A model generated the notes under the pieces. It was not told the origin of the DNA. It made no database searches and worked only from the letters and a program-made list of their open reading frames with translations. Below are positions 1 through 7,922 of a stretch of 64,000 bases of DNA, in pieces; position 1 is the first letter of the stretch; each line of letters opens with the position of its first letter. This stretch comes from Candidatus Abyssobacteria bacterium SURF_17. Lineage in GTDB: Bacteria > Abyssobacteria > SURF-5. Location: assembly GCA_003598055.1 (NCBI GenBank), contig QZKI01000131.1:21045-85044 (forward strand), in the 5' to 3' direction. The translations under genes and the position numbers were made by a program.

Positions 1-805
1 CATCGGCTCGAAGGATGACCTTTACGTCGTCCCGTCTGCCGGGTTCCGCTACATGGACCATAGCGAATTCGATGACGAGTGGGCCCCTCAAGCCGGGCTG
101 GTCCTTGGCTGTAAGAATACGGAACTCCACGGGTTCTACTCGCGCGGCGTAAATTACCCGGGCATGTTTGTCACCGTGCAGGAGGAAATTTTCCTGCCCG
201 GAGAGAACCAGTCCGAAGAATTAACGGCCGAGGTGCTCGACCACTTCGAGCTGGGCATCAGCCATTCACTGGACGAGAAAGTCAAAGCGGACGTTACGTA
301 CTTCTACGATGACGGCAAGGACCGCATCGTCGTCTCGCCGCCGCCTCCATTCCCGCCGGTATTGGAAAACATCGGAGACTTCAGAACCAGAGGAGTTGAA
401 GGAACACTCACTATGTTCCCAATCCCCGAACTTTCCCTGTTCGCAGGATTCACCTACCTCGATGCCGACCCGAACGACCTTCCCTTCGCGCCCGACTGGA
501 CCGCAAGCGCCGGGCTCAACTACCGATTCCTCGCGAAATTTCAGCTCAGCATGGACGCGCTCTACCTCGACGAGCATTTTGCAACATCGCGCGGCCGCAC
601 AGAGGGCACGGTGAACACGGAAAAGGTTGGTTCCGTATTCCTGCTGAATGCGAAGCTGGCCTATGACTTCTCCATTCCTTCATGGAATGCGGAAGGATAT
701 GTTTACGTGGCCGGCGAGAACTTGACGGATACAGATTACGAGTTCAAGCCGGATTATCCCATGCCCGGAATCAACGGAATGGTCGGAGTAGCGCTGATAT
801 TCTAA
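1..805 (+). CDS. TonB-dependent receptor, C-terminal part (5' end outside window)
   Basis: The reading frame is open from base 2 and ends at TAA 805, so only the C-terminal part (about 267 residues) of an outer-membrane beta-barrel is present. The sequence shows alternating aromatic/hydrophobic strands, a near-terminal segment rich in YVYVAGENLTDTDY (the ENLTD/NNITD type found before the last strands of TonB receptors), and the terminal aromatic residue F expected for outer-membrane insertion. The end resembles that of the second receptor at 55995-58220 (DYxYEs/FkPDYPxPG). Such receptors import metal chelates, tetrapyrroles or glycans using TonB energy; the substrate cannot be read here. The next gene starts 20 bp downstream and is probably in the same operon. 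Family assignment is fairly sure; plug domain and signal peptide lie outside the window. Confidence 0.85.
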   Translation, partial: IGSKDDLYVVPSAGFRYMDHSEFDDEWAPQAGLVLGCKNTELHGFYSRGVNYPGMFVTVQEEIFLPGENQSEELTAEVLDHFELGISHSLDEKVKADVTYFYDDGKDRIVVSPPPPFPPVLENIGDFRTRGVEGTLTMFPIPELSLFAGFTYLDADPNDLPFAPDWTASAGLNYRFLAKFQLSMDALYLDEHFATSRGRTEGTVNTEKVGSVFLLNAKLAYDFSIPSWNAEGYVYVAGENLTDTDYEFKPDYPMPGINGMVGVALIF

Positions 806-824
806 AAGATGAGGAGGAACACCC

Positions 825-2312
825 ATGCAGACAACCAAGAAAACAGTCCTGATTGCACTCATCGTTGTAATGTCGCTCTGGCCTCTCGGCTTGGCGGCTC
901 ATGAGGAGCGCATCCCCGTCATCATGGATACTGACATGGCTCTGGATGATGTGCGTGCGTTGTCGCTGTTGCTGTGTTCTCAGCACGTGCAGGTGAAAGC
1001 AATCGTCACATCGGACGGCTCATCCTCGCCCGAGGCCGGATACCGCAATCTCCTCCGCGTTCTTACCTTTATGGAAGCCACAAGTGTACCTGTAGGCGTA
1101 GGAAGGGCGCTTGACCAGCCGCCTCCGCCTTGGCGCGAACGGTCCGAGGCCTTAGGATGGGCGGAGCTGCCAGTGACCGCTCATGAGGGAGACATCCCGG
1201 ACGCCATTTCCCTGATTGTTACCCTTCTCCAGAAAGAGAAACAGCCCATCACATACGTTTGCCTCGGGCCGATGACCAACCTCGCTGACGCTCTTCGTAA
1301 GGAGCCGTCGGTACGTGACAGGATTCAGAACATCGTCTTCCTCGGTTCACCGGTGACCGCATCGGAGCAGGGATGGAATACGATGAGAGACCCCGAAGCC
1401 GTTCGAGCAGTTTCCGCATCCGGAATACCCATCTATTTCTTCCATCTCGAGGAGCAGCGCTTCCCCGAATTCGATTCCGGGCTTCTTGAAGATATAGAGA
1501 AATTCAGCTCGAACCAATCCCGGCTTATCGGCCTGACTCACCGGGATGAACGGATTCAGAGCCTCTTGAGAGAGGGACACCTCCGGATGTGGGATGAGAC
1601 AGTAGCCCTGTTTTTGGATGACTCCTCACTCGGTACTGTGGTTCCCATCGAGGGTGAGGCTCGCCACTTTATTCTGCAGAGCTGGGATCAAGAAGCTGCA
1701 CGCAAGGCATACCTGCGCCTCGTGTCGGGCTGGACCGAGCACGACCTCTATCCTAGGCAGCCGGTGGTCTTGAACCGCTATCCCACGAATCCTCAGGATT
1801 TTCAAGAGGATGTTCGCCCCTTCGTTCCCGAACTTATAACTCGCAACGGGCTGGAGGAATGGAAGGCCGTAGTCCTGACAAATGAGCTGCACCGTCATTT
1901 GGGGGTCTATTCGATACTGGGCGCAAAGATGGGCATACGCGCCCGCGAGCTTCTCGGGGCTTCACTTGACGAGCTTCGGGTCGAGAGCCATGCAGGCATC
2001 GAGCCACCCCTGAGCTGCATGAACGACGGTCTGCAGGTTTCCACCGGCGCCAGCCTGGGACGGGGAACAATCACGATATTGAACGGGAAGCCGACCCCCG
2101 CAGTCACTTTCATTCATGGCGATAAGAGTCTTCATCTCCGCCTCAAAGATGAAGTGATTGCGCGAATCCACGCTGACTTTAAGAACGCTATTGATACTCG
2201 CGGAGCATTGACTTCGGAGTATTTCAAAGAAGTGCGCAGGCTCTCGCTTGATTACTGGATGAATGCGGACCGGCGCGATATATTCGACCAGCAAATCGAA
2301 GTCCTGAAATGA
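825..2312 (+). CDS. Secreted nucleoside hydrolase-like / FmdE-domain fusion protein
   Basis: 495 residues. Residues 1-25 form a Sec signal peptide (KK, hydrophobic core, LAA before HEER). Residues about 30-330 resemble the inosine-uridine nucleoside hydrolase family: DTDMALDD at 35-42 stands where DTDPGxDD binds calcium and ribose, followed by a GPMTNLADAL segment and a DPEAVRAV segment as in that family. From about residue 355 to the end the protein resembles FmdE, the small subunit-like domain named after formylmethanofuran dehydrogenase E (HRHLGVYSILGAKMGIRA, then NDGLQVSTGASLGRGTI). The start has a strong AGGAGG at 811-816. It lies 20 bp after a TonB receptor. I infer a periplasmic enzyme or binding protein acting on a ligand delivered by that receptor, perhaps a nucleotide-bearing cofactor; FmdE domains often accompany molybdenum or tungsten genes. 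Domain calls are good; the substrate is unknown. Confidence 0.8.
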   Translation: MQTTKKTVLIALIVVMSLWPLGLAAHEERIPVIMDTDMALDDVRALSLLLCSQHVQVKAIVTSDGSSSPEAGYRNLLRVLTFMEATSVPVGVGRALDQPPPPWRERSEALGWAELPVTAHEGDIPDAISLIVTLLQKEKQPITYVCLGPMTNLADALRKEPSVRDRIQNIVFLGSPVTASEQGWNTMRDPEAVRAVSASGIPIYFFHLEEQRFPEFDSGLLEDIEKFSSNQSRLIGLTHRDERIQSLLREGHLRMWDETVALFLDDSSLGTVVPIEGEARHFILQSWDQEAARKAYLRLVSGWTEHDLYPRQPVVLNRYPTNPQDFQEDVRPFVPELITRNGLEEWKAVVLTNELHRHLGVYSILGAKMGIRARELLGASLDELRVESHAGIEPPLSCMNDGLQVSTGASLGRGTITILNGKPTPAVTFIHGDKSLHLRLKDEVIARIHADFKNAIDTRGALTSEYFKEVRRLSLDYWMNADRRDIFDQQIEVLK

Positions 2313-2778
2313 GGTCGATGATTGCACTCTTTCGGTTCTTACCATGTGCCGGTCAAAGGGCAAGACTTAACGGAATCGTTGACAAAGTATTACTCGTAGA
2401 TGTAGATTGTCGTCGTGGAAATATCTGACATCCCGAGTGATGCAGGAGAATATTTGATGGCTGTTCCGGTCAAGGATTGTTTCATTCCATTGGTGTGAGG
2501 GATAACGAGAGAGCCCGTGAGGTTCTCTGAGTCCTGCCCACCTGCCGCCTTCCCGCCATAACTCCGGCAACCCCCATGGCGCCCGGCCGCGGGATTCGGC
2601 GGCGGGCTCGTAAAGGGGGTTCTGCATGTCCGTAAATTATAGAAAACTCTGAAAGAGTCTCGGATTAGACCTCGCTGTACGCCACCATGCAGGAAGTGCA
2701 CGACTCCCCTCCTTCGGTGATTCGCAAGAGAACGGAGACGATAGCAGCCAAACAAGTGCCTTAGACAAGGAGATTGCG
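2313..2778. other. Intergenic region, no gene recognised
   Basis: This 466-base stretch holds only short ORFs without family resemblance. It contains a GC-rich inverted stretch around 2579-2611 (GCCCG near 2582 pairing with CGGGC near 2605) and a ribosome binding site (AAGGAG at 2767-2772) for the next gene. I saw no tRNA, no riboswitch core and no convincing -35/-10 pair. Confidence 0.4.
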
Positions 2779-3138
2779 ATGAATGCGAAAACTATGAGCG
2801 CTCAAGGCCCCACTCTGCTTATCCGTGCCAATTGCATCGGCCGTGGAGATGATGAGCTCGGTCTCAACCTGATGATGAATTTCATTTTTCATCTCACCAA
2901 GGCTGAGACCGTGCCGGAAACAATCATTTTGATGAATTCCGGCGTCACACTGGCGTCGGAAGGCTCAGAAGTTCTGGACGAACTAAGAGAGCTTGAAAGG
3001 AGAGGAACGTCGGTCCTCGTTTGCGGCACCTGCTTGAACTTCTTCAATATCAAGGACCAACTCAAGGCGGGGCACGTTTCAAATATGGGAGAAATTGCCA
3101 CAACGCTTCTTGATGCATCGAAGGTCATTACGGTATAG
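2779..3138 (+). CDS. YedF-type DsrE-family protein, C-terminal domain only
   Basis: 119 residues, about the size of one DsrE/DsrF fold. The pattern GRGDDELGLNLM, then TIILMNSGVTLASEGSEVL and VLVCGTCLNFFNIKD is that of the C-terminal half of YedF, a sulfurtransferase-like protein of selenium metabolism. Full-length YedF carries an N-terminal TusA-like domain, which is absent here: the protein begins directly at the DsrE fold. The conserved Cys of CGTC is kept. The role would be handling of sulfane sulfur or selenium in the cytoplasm, by family analogy. It stands alone with its own AAGGAG site, 640 bases from the previous stop-to-next-gene block, and no selenium genes are next to it. Confidence 0.75.
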   Translation: MNAKTMSAQGPTLLIRANCIGRGDDELGLNLMMNFIFHLTKAETVPETIILMNSGVTLASEGSEVLDELRELERRGTSVLVCGTCLNFFNIKDQLKAGHVSNMGEIATTLLDASKVITV

Positions 3139-3384
3139 ACGCCCATTCGAAAAGCTCACTGCTCATCATTGTGGCGGAAACAGATATCCTCGCTTTCGCT
3201 GCGAGAGAACAACCAAAAGACGGTAAGGAGAAAGTCTCATAAATACCCGCGCCTTTCAATGAGGCCCCATCAACTCCCATTCGCGGCTTCACGGGCCTTT
3301 CATGGGAACATTGAGATTTCCCGAGAGAATGCTTATAAGCAAAGCCGACACCCTGAAATTCGAGCACCTGAAATTCGAGCGTTA

Positions 3385-3433
3385 GTTGCATTCATGCAGG
3401 TATCAGCGTTGCAGATTTTTGCAACATCGCAAC
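3385..3433. promoter_or_regulatory. Putative upstream activator sites (GTTGCA/TGCAAC) for the sigma-54 regulator gene
   Basis: Two inverted pairs occur about 100 bp upstream of the sigma-54 promoter: GTTGCA-N4-TGCAgg at 3385-3400 and GTTGCA-N6-TGCAAC at 3408-3425, with a further GCAAC at 3429-3433. The same element occurs as GTTGCATGCAAC upstream of the Qrc-Tmc promoter (6931-6942). Three more TGCAAC copies lie at 3547-3552, 3568-3573 and 3586-3591 around the start. Position and dyad symmetry fit binding sites of a Fis-type HTH; binding by the adjacent regulator is inferred. Confidence 0.5.
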
Positions 3434-3533
3434 GTCTCTTGCCGTAAACTCTTCACGCGTGACATAATTAAATGGTTTCAAGCCAAGCTTTTCCAGGGCA
3501 TTGCGCTGTTCAGCGCAGCATCACCATACGTAG

Positions 3534-3550
3534 TTGGCACAATATGTGCA
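3534..3550 (+). promoter_or_regulatory. Sigma-54 (-24/-12) promoter of the PAS/AAA+ regulator gene
   Basis: TTGGCACAATATGTGCA matches the consensus YTGGCACGRNNNTTGCW at all but two defined positions, with GG (3536-3537) and GC (3548-3549) separated by exactly 10 bases. Transcription would start near 3561, about 30 bases before the ATG at 3592. It implies that the regulator's own gene is sigma-54 dependent. Confidence 0.7.
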
Positions 3551-3591
3551 ACAGTAGTTATTCACGGTGCAACTGAGGTTAGGTGTGCAAC

Positions 3592-4956
3592 ATGAGCGAG
3601 CGACAAATTCTTATGGAAAACTACGAGATTGACCAGAAAGCCATATCTGAGATCATTTTTGATAGCATCAGCGAAGGCGTTTTCACGACCGACCATGGCT
3701 GTCGAATCACTTCATTCAATCGCGCAGCGGAGAGGATCTCCGGTTTCAGCCGTAGCGATGCCATCGGAAAATACTGCTTCGACATTTTCCGTACCGACCT
3801 CTGCCAGGCCGGATGCGCACTGAGAAACACGCTTGAAAACGGAAATCCCGTATCGAACGTCCGAGTCACCATCATCACGCGCGACGGTCGCAAAGTGCCC
3901 ATCAGCGTGAGTACCACGCTGCTTCACGACGAATCGAGCCATTGCATCGGCGCAGTGGAATTTTTTCGCGACCTCTCGGAAATTGAAAGCCTTCAGGACA
4001 AGGTCTCGAAGCTGAACCGGTTCGAGAATCTCGTGAGCTGCAACGAGAAGATGCAGCGGCTCTTCAAACTGCTCCCAGAAATCGCGGAGTCGGAATGCAA
4101 CGTTCTGATTCAGGGCCCGAGCGGTTCAGGGAAGGAACTGCTGGCACAAGCCCTTCATAACCTGAGCCCGCGCAAGCACAATGCCTACATCCGCATCAAC
4201 TGCGCGGCGCTGCCGGAAACGCTCCTGGAGTCCGAGCTGTTCGGTTACGTGAGAGGCGCTTTCACGGACGCCAAGCGAGACAAGCCCGGCATGTTCTATC
4301 TCGCACAGGGTGGCACGCTGCTCCTCGACGAAATCGGCGACATGCCGGTCGCACTCCAGGTGAAACTGCTGAGAGTTCTCAATAACGGGGAATACCAGCC
4401 CCTTGGCTCCACCAGAATGCTGCAAACCGATGCCCGAATCATCACGTCATCAAATCAAGACATCAAGCAGATGGTCGAACAGGGTTCTTTCCGTGAAGAC
4501 CTCTATTATCGAATCAATGTCATCAACATCCAGATTCCGCCGCTATGCGAGCGACTGGAAGACCTGCCGCTTCTCATCGAGCATTTCGTCCAAAAGTTCC
4601 GCGCCAAGCGCAAGCGTGATATTCGCGGAGTCTCGCCGGACGTGCTCAAATCCCTGAGGAAGTATGATTTCCCCGGCAATGTGAGGGAATTGGAGAACGC
4701 GATCGAGCATGCCTTCGTTATTTGCCGCGGAAACATCATCGGAGTGGAACATTTACCCGAGAGAATTCTGGATGCAGTTCGAACTGACGAGGAAAGCTCA
4801 CGCCGAGCTTCGTATGGACAAAGCTCCGAAGAATCAATCATCCGCGAGGCGCTTGCGAGGAACAGTGGAAATCGAGAGAAAACCGCGGAAGAACTCGACA
4901 TGCACCGCTCCACCCTGTGGAGGAAAATACAGAGGTACGGTATCACTTCCCCGTGA
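3592..4956 (+). CDS. PAS-AAA+-Fis sigma-54-dependent transcriptional activator
   Basis: 454 residues from ATG 3592; a GTG at 3583 is possible but sits too near the GAGGT at 3575-3579. Domains in order: PAS (about 20-130), AAA+ (about 145-370) with Walker A GPSGSGKE at 175-182, GAFTDA in the place of the sigma-54-contacting GAFTGA loop, Walker B LLLDEIGD, arginine-finger region FREDLYYRINV, and a C-terminal Fis-type HTH (about 410-450). The PAS domain carries Cys 62, 71 and 75 in a CFDIFRTDLCQAGC pattern found in other PAS regulators, suggesting a redox or metal-linked input. There is no receiver domain, so the signal is sensed directly in the cytoplasm. Its own promoter is sigma-54 type and its probable sites recur upstream of the Qrc-Tmc operon, so I infer it controls that operon and itself. 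Confidence 0.9.
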   Translation: MSERQILMENYEIDQKAISEIIFDSISEGVFTTDHGCRITSFNRAAERISGFSRSDAIGKYCFDIFRTDLCQAGCALRNTLENGNPVSNVRVTIITRDGRKVPISVSTTLLHDESSHCIGAVEFFRDLSEIESLQDKVSKLNRFENLVSCNEKMQRLFKLLPEIAESECNVLIQGPSGSGKELLAQALHNLSPRKHNAYIRINCAALPETLLESELFGYVRGAFTDAKRDKPGMFYLAQGGTLLLDEIGDMPVALQVKLLRVLNNGEYQPLGSTRMLQTDARIITSSNQDIKQMVEQGSFREDLYYRINVINIQIPPLCERLEDLPLLIEHFVQKFRAKRKRDIRGVSPDVLKSLRKYDFPGNVRELENAIEHAFVICRGNIIGVEHLPERILDAVRTDEESSRRASYGQSSEESIIREALARNSGNREKTAEELDMHRSTLWRKIQRYGITSP

Positions 4957-5101
4957 GCCTGTCTGCCCAAGATCGTCACGCCACGATACGACACGCCGGA
5001 CGCGCAAAGCAGTGCAAGAAGGGAGAGGGCCCTATCCCCGAAACCGCATGCGGCACATGAGCAATCGAAGCCAGGAACAGGGCTCTGTCCCTATCATTCC
5101 T

Positions 5102-5662
5102 TTATGCTTTTACCGTCGCAGACTTCTCCTCGGCATCCACCTGAATCTCCTGCCATGAACCGGGTGACAGATTCATCCTGTCAACAATAAGCACCGCCGG
5201 AGGATTCAGGTAATACTGGGCAGGCTTGTCCGGCCCGACGAGCACAACCGGCGCCTGGAATCGGTAAGCAAACTCCTCAATGGGAACATTGCCGAATGTG
5301 ATTTCCCGTTCGAGGTACGGGATAACCAGCAACTGGTATTCCCTGTGCATGAGGCATGTCCGCAGTTCTTTGGCGTGCCTGCTCTCCTCACACACTTTGA
5401 AGCCTACGTCAACGAATTCGCCGAGGCACTTGTCGTAGTATTCCCGCACGCGCCGGTCAGTCTGGACGAGAATCTTGTCGTCGATCTTGCGAGGCGGGCC
5501 CGGCGGCTCGCTGTACTTCTCATAGGGCGAGCGGAGGAAATAAAAGATGTTCAACTGACACTTGCTTTCCCGGGCAAGCTGGAAAGCAAAGTCGAACGCC
5601 CAATCCCCCTTTTCCGAAAAATGGGCGCAGAGCCCGATGTCATTTATGCCGACGGTTGTCAT
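5102..5662 (-). CDS. Universal stress protein-like (UspA-fold) protein
   Basis: 186 residues from the ATG at 5662, chosen because GGAGG of AAGGAGG (5669-5675) lies 6 bases upstream; a longer ORF reaches 5701. The N-terminus (TTVGINDIGLCAHFSEKGDW, then FAFQLARESKCQLNIFYFL) follows the beta-alpha pattern of the UspA Rossmann-like fold and the end has FQAPVVLVGPDK, as in USP C-terminal strands. The canonical G-2x-G-9x-G(S/T) ATP loop is not clearly present (FGNVPIEEFAYRF instead), so ATP binding is doubtful. It follows the NifX-DUF1847 gene with about 35 bases between them and is probably co-transcribed, divergently from the Qrc operon. A role in redox or energy stress is only inferred from the neighbours. 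Confidence 0.6.
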   Translation of the reverse strand: MTTVGINDIGLCAHFSEKGDWAFDFAFQLARESKCQLNIFYFLRSPYEKYSEPPGPPRKIDDKILVQTDRRVREYYDKCLGEFVDVGFKVCEESRHAKELRTCLMHREYQLLVIPYLEREITFGNVPIEEFAYRFQAPVVLVGPDKPAQYYLNPPAVLIVDRMNLSPGSWQEIQVDAEEKSATVKA

Positions 5663-5697
5663 GATCGTCCTCCTTCCAATATCCGCACCTCTGTTGA

Positions 5698-6669
5698 TCA
5701 AACTTCCCCGAGAATGTCCTCGATGTAGTATTTTGAGAACAGGGCACTGACCGGATTATTCGCCAGCGACTTGTCCTTTACGAACAGGGTGGACGTGGGA
5801 GCCTCGCTGTGCTGCGTGAAAATGAAATCCACACCGACGCAGAGTCCGACCACCACATTGACTTCCGTGCCCAGCCTGTTCAGGACGCACGCTTGTCCTA
5901 TCGGGTTGCAGACTACTCCGCTCGAAGCGGTGATAAGGTCGTGCTCGGCGTGCCCGCCGACCTTGCAGCATACGGGACTGACTCTGAAAAACCTCCGCAG
6001 CAGGCGTGTGAGTATTTCCGCTTCCCGAAACATCTCCACGCAAAACGCCACCCCAATGTGTTTGTATTCCATGCCCATGCAATAATATATGAATTCGGCC
6101 ACGCGACACAACTTCCGGTGTGTCTCCGCCGATATGTCCATCGTTACTTCCATCGAATGGTTGAACTTGGAATAACCATCGGCCGGAAAGAGGCTCCCCA
6201 TCTGGGGCATGCAGTTTTCACCCTTCAGGCATAGTCGGTCGACACACTCAACGCAGTCAATGCGGGACAATTCACTTCCCGCCTGTGCGACTGCCCCACT
6301 CGCCGCCTCCGCCGGCAGGCCTTTCCGGGCGGGCTTTGCAGGTTGGCTTTCCAGACCGTATCCGCTCCGCAATTGCCCACCGGTGAGCGCCGTCAAAACC
6401 TCCTCCACCTCGGCCGCAACGTCCTGCACCACCTTGATACCGTAAGAATCCACCCTCTGCACAAAATCCTCGTCTATCGCCCCACAGACAAACAGGTCAA
6501 TCTCAAGGTCGACCAACTGAGCAATTCGCTCTTCCTCATTCATTCCCGTCGTATCTACCGTTTTTTTCGAAATCACGGCGTTGTCTCTCACCTGGACGAG
6601 CAGTGTTTTGTCTGAATAAAGGCACCGGGGAGAAACCCGTGTGCCGAACAGTGGAATAGCTACTCTCAC
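5698..6669 (-). CDS. NifX/NifB-type iron-molybdenum-cofactor domain fused to DUF1847
   Basis: 323 residues. Residues 1 to about 110 resemble the small dinitrogenase iron-molybdenum cofactor biosynthesis fold (IPLFGTRVSPR start, IDLFVCGAIDEDF segment). Residues about 135-320 match DUF1847: a Cys-rich stretch (CVECVDRLCLKGENC), then the signature IGVAFCVEMFREAEILTRLL, SPVCCKVGG, VCNPIGQACVLN and VVVGLCVGVDFIF, ending KDKSLANNPVSALF. Numerous conserved Cys suggest metal or FeS binding; DUF1847 has no settled function. The two domains are normally separate genes, so the fusion suggests a cofactor-handling role. It starts 572 bases from the Qrc operon on the opposite strand, with the enhancer-like sites of 6919-6942 between them. 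Confidence 0.75.
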   Translation of the reverse strand: MRVAIPLFGTRVSPRCLYSDKTLLVQVRDNAVISKKTVDTTGMNEEERIAQLVDLEIDLFVCGAIDEDFVQRVDSYGIKVVQDVAAEVEEVLTALTGGQLRSGYGLESQPAKPARKGLPAEAASGAVAQAGSELSRIDCVECVDRLCLKGENCMPQMGSLFPADGYSKFNHSMEVTMDISAETHRKLCRVAEFIYYCMGMEYKHIGVAFCVEMFREAEILTRLLRRFFRVSPVCCKVGGHAEHDLITASSGVVCNPIGQACVLNRLGTEVNVVVGLCVGVDFIFTQHSEAPTSTLFVKDKSLANNPVSALFSKYYIEDILGEV

Positions 6670-6918
6670 GATTTCCTATCCGAAGCACCTCACCCGCGAA
6701 AGGCCACCTCTTGCTGACGCACGATGAGCCTTCCTTCTCTCAAACACGGGCATCGGTCTCCTTCCCGAAGACTTGTGCTGACACGTCCATCATGGGCAAG
6801 AACAATGCCAAGAGTTTCGGAGTCCTCCCGTTGAAACGGAGACGCTGGAATTTCCGGTCACTATTCGGAATTCTCTTTCGCTTCTCCGTGAGAGGCCGAG
6901 CGATTTCTTCCGGTTGTC

Positions 6919-6942
6919 GTTGCAAAGTCTGTTGCATGCAAC
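6919..6942. promoter_or_regulatory. Putative enhancer site GTTGCA-N6-GTTGCATGCAAC
   Basis: A perfect 12-bp palindrome GTTGCATGCAAC lies at 6931-6942 and a further GTTGCA 12 bp before it at 6919-6924. It is about 157 bp upstream of the -24 element of the Qrc operon, a usual enhancer distance. The same hexamer pair occurs upstream of the regulator gene at 3385-3425. Confidence 0.5.
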
Positions 6943-7097
6943 GTGATGTCGCAGCCATATGCATCAACAACTCGCGCCCGTGTCTCATGCGCAGGAACCC
7001 GGCAAGCTCAACGACCATTGACGCATTGCAGCAAAACACGCGGATTCTCTTCGGAATTGCGCCAACAGCGCAGATGAGCCCAAAATCACTTCTCGCC

Positions 7098-7114
7098 GTG
7101 GCACAGTTCTTGCC
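7098..7114 (+). promoter_or_regulatory. Sigma-54 promoter of the Qrc-Tmc operon
   Basis: GTGGCACAGTTCTTGCC has the full TGGCAC and TTGC elements; GG (7100-7101) and GC (7112-7113) are 10 bases apart as required. The start of transcription would be near 7125, giving a leader of about 117 bases. Confidence 0.7.
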
Positions 7115-7241
7115 CAAGATATTCAAGGACAGTGCGACACGCAATGTTCATTGATGTGCGGAAAAGCACCCGCGCCTGCCGCACCGAACAGCCGGTTGCG
7201 TTAATATAGGCCGGATGCGATGACGAGGTCACGATACCACA

Positions 7242-7880
7242 ATGAAAATGAGGGATATCTCAGAAAGCCAAAGACAGTTTGCACTGCTCGGCGGCATATT
7301 CGCCGCAGCGCTCGTCGTCTCTCTCATTATGGGATGGATTCTGTTTCCCAGTCTGGCGTATGCGCGGAAGGCGCAGCCTATCAATTACAACCCGCCCTTG
7401 CACGTCGAACAGATCGGAATCACGTGTGACACGTGCCACTTCTTCTATGAGGACGGCAGTTGGGCGGGAATCCCGACGCTGGAGACGTGCGTGGATTGCC
7501 ACAGCGATATCATCGGCGCCTCGCCGGAAGAAGAGAAGTTCGTCAACGAATATGTGAAGAAGAACCGGGAAGTGAAGTGGGCGCTGTATGTGAAACAGCC
7601 GGAATGCGTGTCATTCTCGCACTCATCCCATGTCAGAATGGCCAAGATAGCGTGCGAGACATGCCACGGTCCACAGGGTCATTCCGACCCCAAAGACTAC
7701 CTTGCCAACAGAATAACAAACTACAGCTACGTTGTGTACGATCCGCGAGTCCCGCTCAATGCGTTCACCATCATTCGAGACAAAGGAGAGACCGTTTGGG
7801 GAACCATGCGGATGGATGAGTGTACCGCCTGTCATCGTTCGCGGGGGACAAGCACTGCATGCTTTATTTGCCACAAGTAG
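7242..7880 (+). CDS. qrcA: QrcA, membrane-anchored multiheme cytochrome c of the Qrc complex
   Basis: 212 residues: an N-terminal transmembrane anchor (about 12-38) and a periplasmic domain with five CXXCH sites (CDTCH, CVDCH, CETCH, CTACH and CFICHK at the extreme end). QrcA of the quinone reductase complex of sulfate reducers is described as hexaheme; here only five canonical sites are seen, and a CVSFSH segment stands where a further site could have been. It would accept electrons from soluble periplasmic cytochromes and pass them to the FeS proteins of the complex. The identification rests on size, heme number and the exact gene order cytochrome, molybdopterin-family protein, FeS protein, NrfD protein. 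First gene of a sigma-54 operon; the ATG at 7248 is an alternative start. Confidence 0.85.
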   Translation: MKMRDISESQRQFALLGGIFAAALVVSLIMGWILFPSLAYARKAQPINYNPPLHVEQIGITCDTCHFFYEDGSWAGIPTLETCVDCHSDIIGASPEEEKFVNEYVKKNREVKWALYVKQPECVSFSHSSHVRMAKIACETCHGPQGHSDPKDYLANRITNYSYVVYDPRVPLNAFTIIRDKGETVWGTMRMDECTACHRSRGTSTACFICHK

Positions 7881-7922
7881 GAACGCATGGCCCATGCACG
7901 AGGAACCAAGAGGCATAAGAGC

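Larger units (their letters stand above)
6670..7241. other. Divergent regulatory region between the DUF1847 gene and the Qrc-Tmc operon
   Basis: No protein family is recognisable in the short ORFs here. The region holds the GTTGCA/TGCAAC elements (6919-6942), a sigma-54 promoter (7098-7114) and a leader of about 117 bases before the first gene. Confidence 0.5.

Noticed and set aside
6711..7154. Plus-strand ORF of 147 residues between the divergent genes
   Set aside because: It covers the enhancer palindrome and sigma-54 promoter and has no family resemblance.
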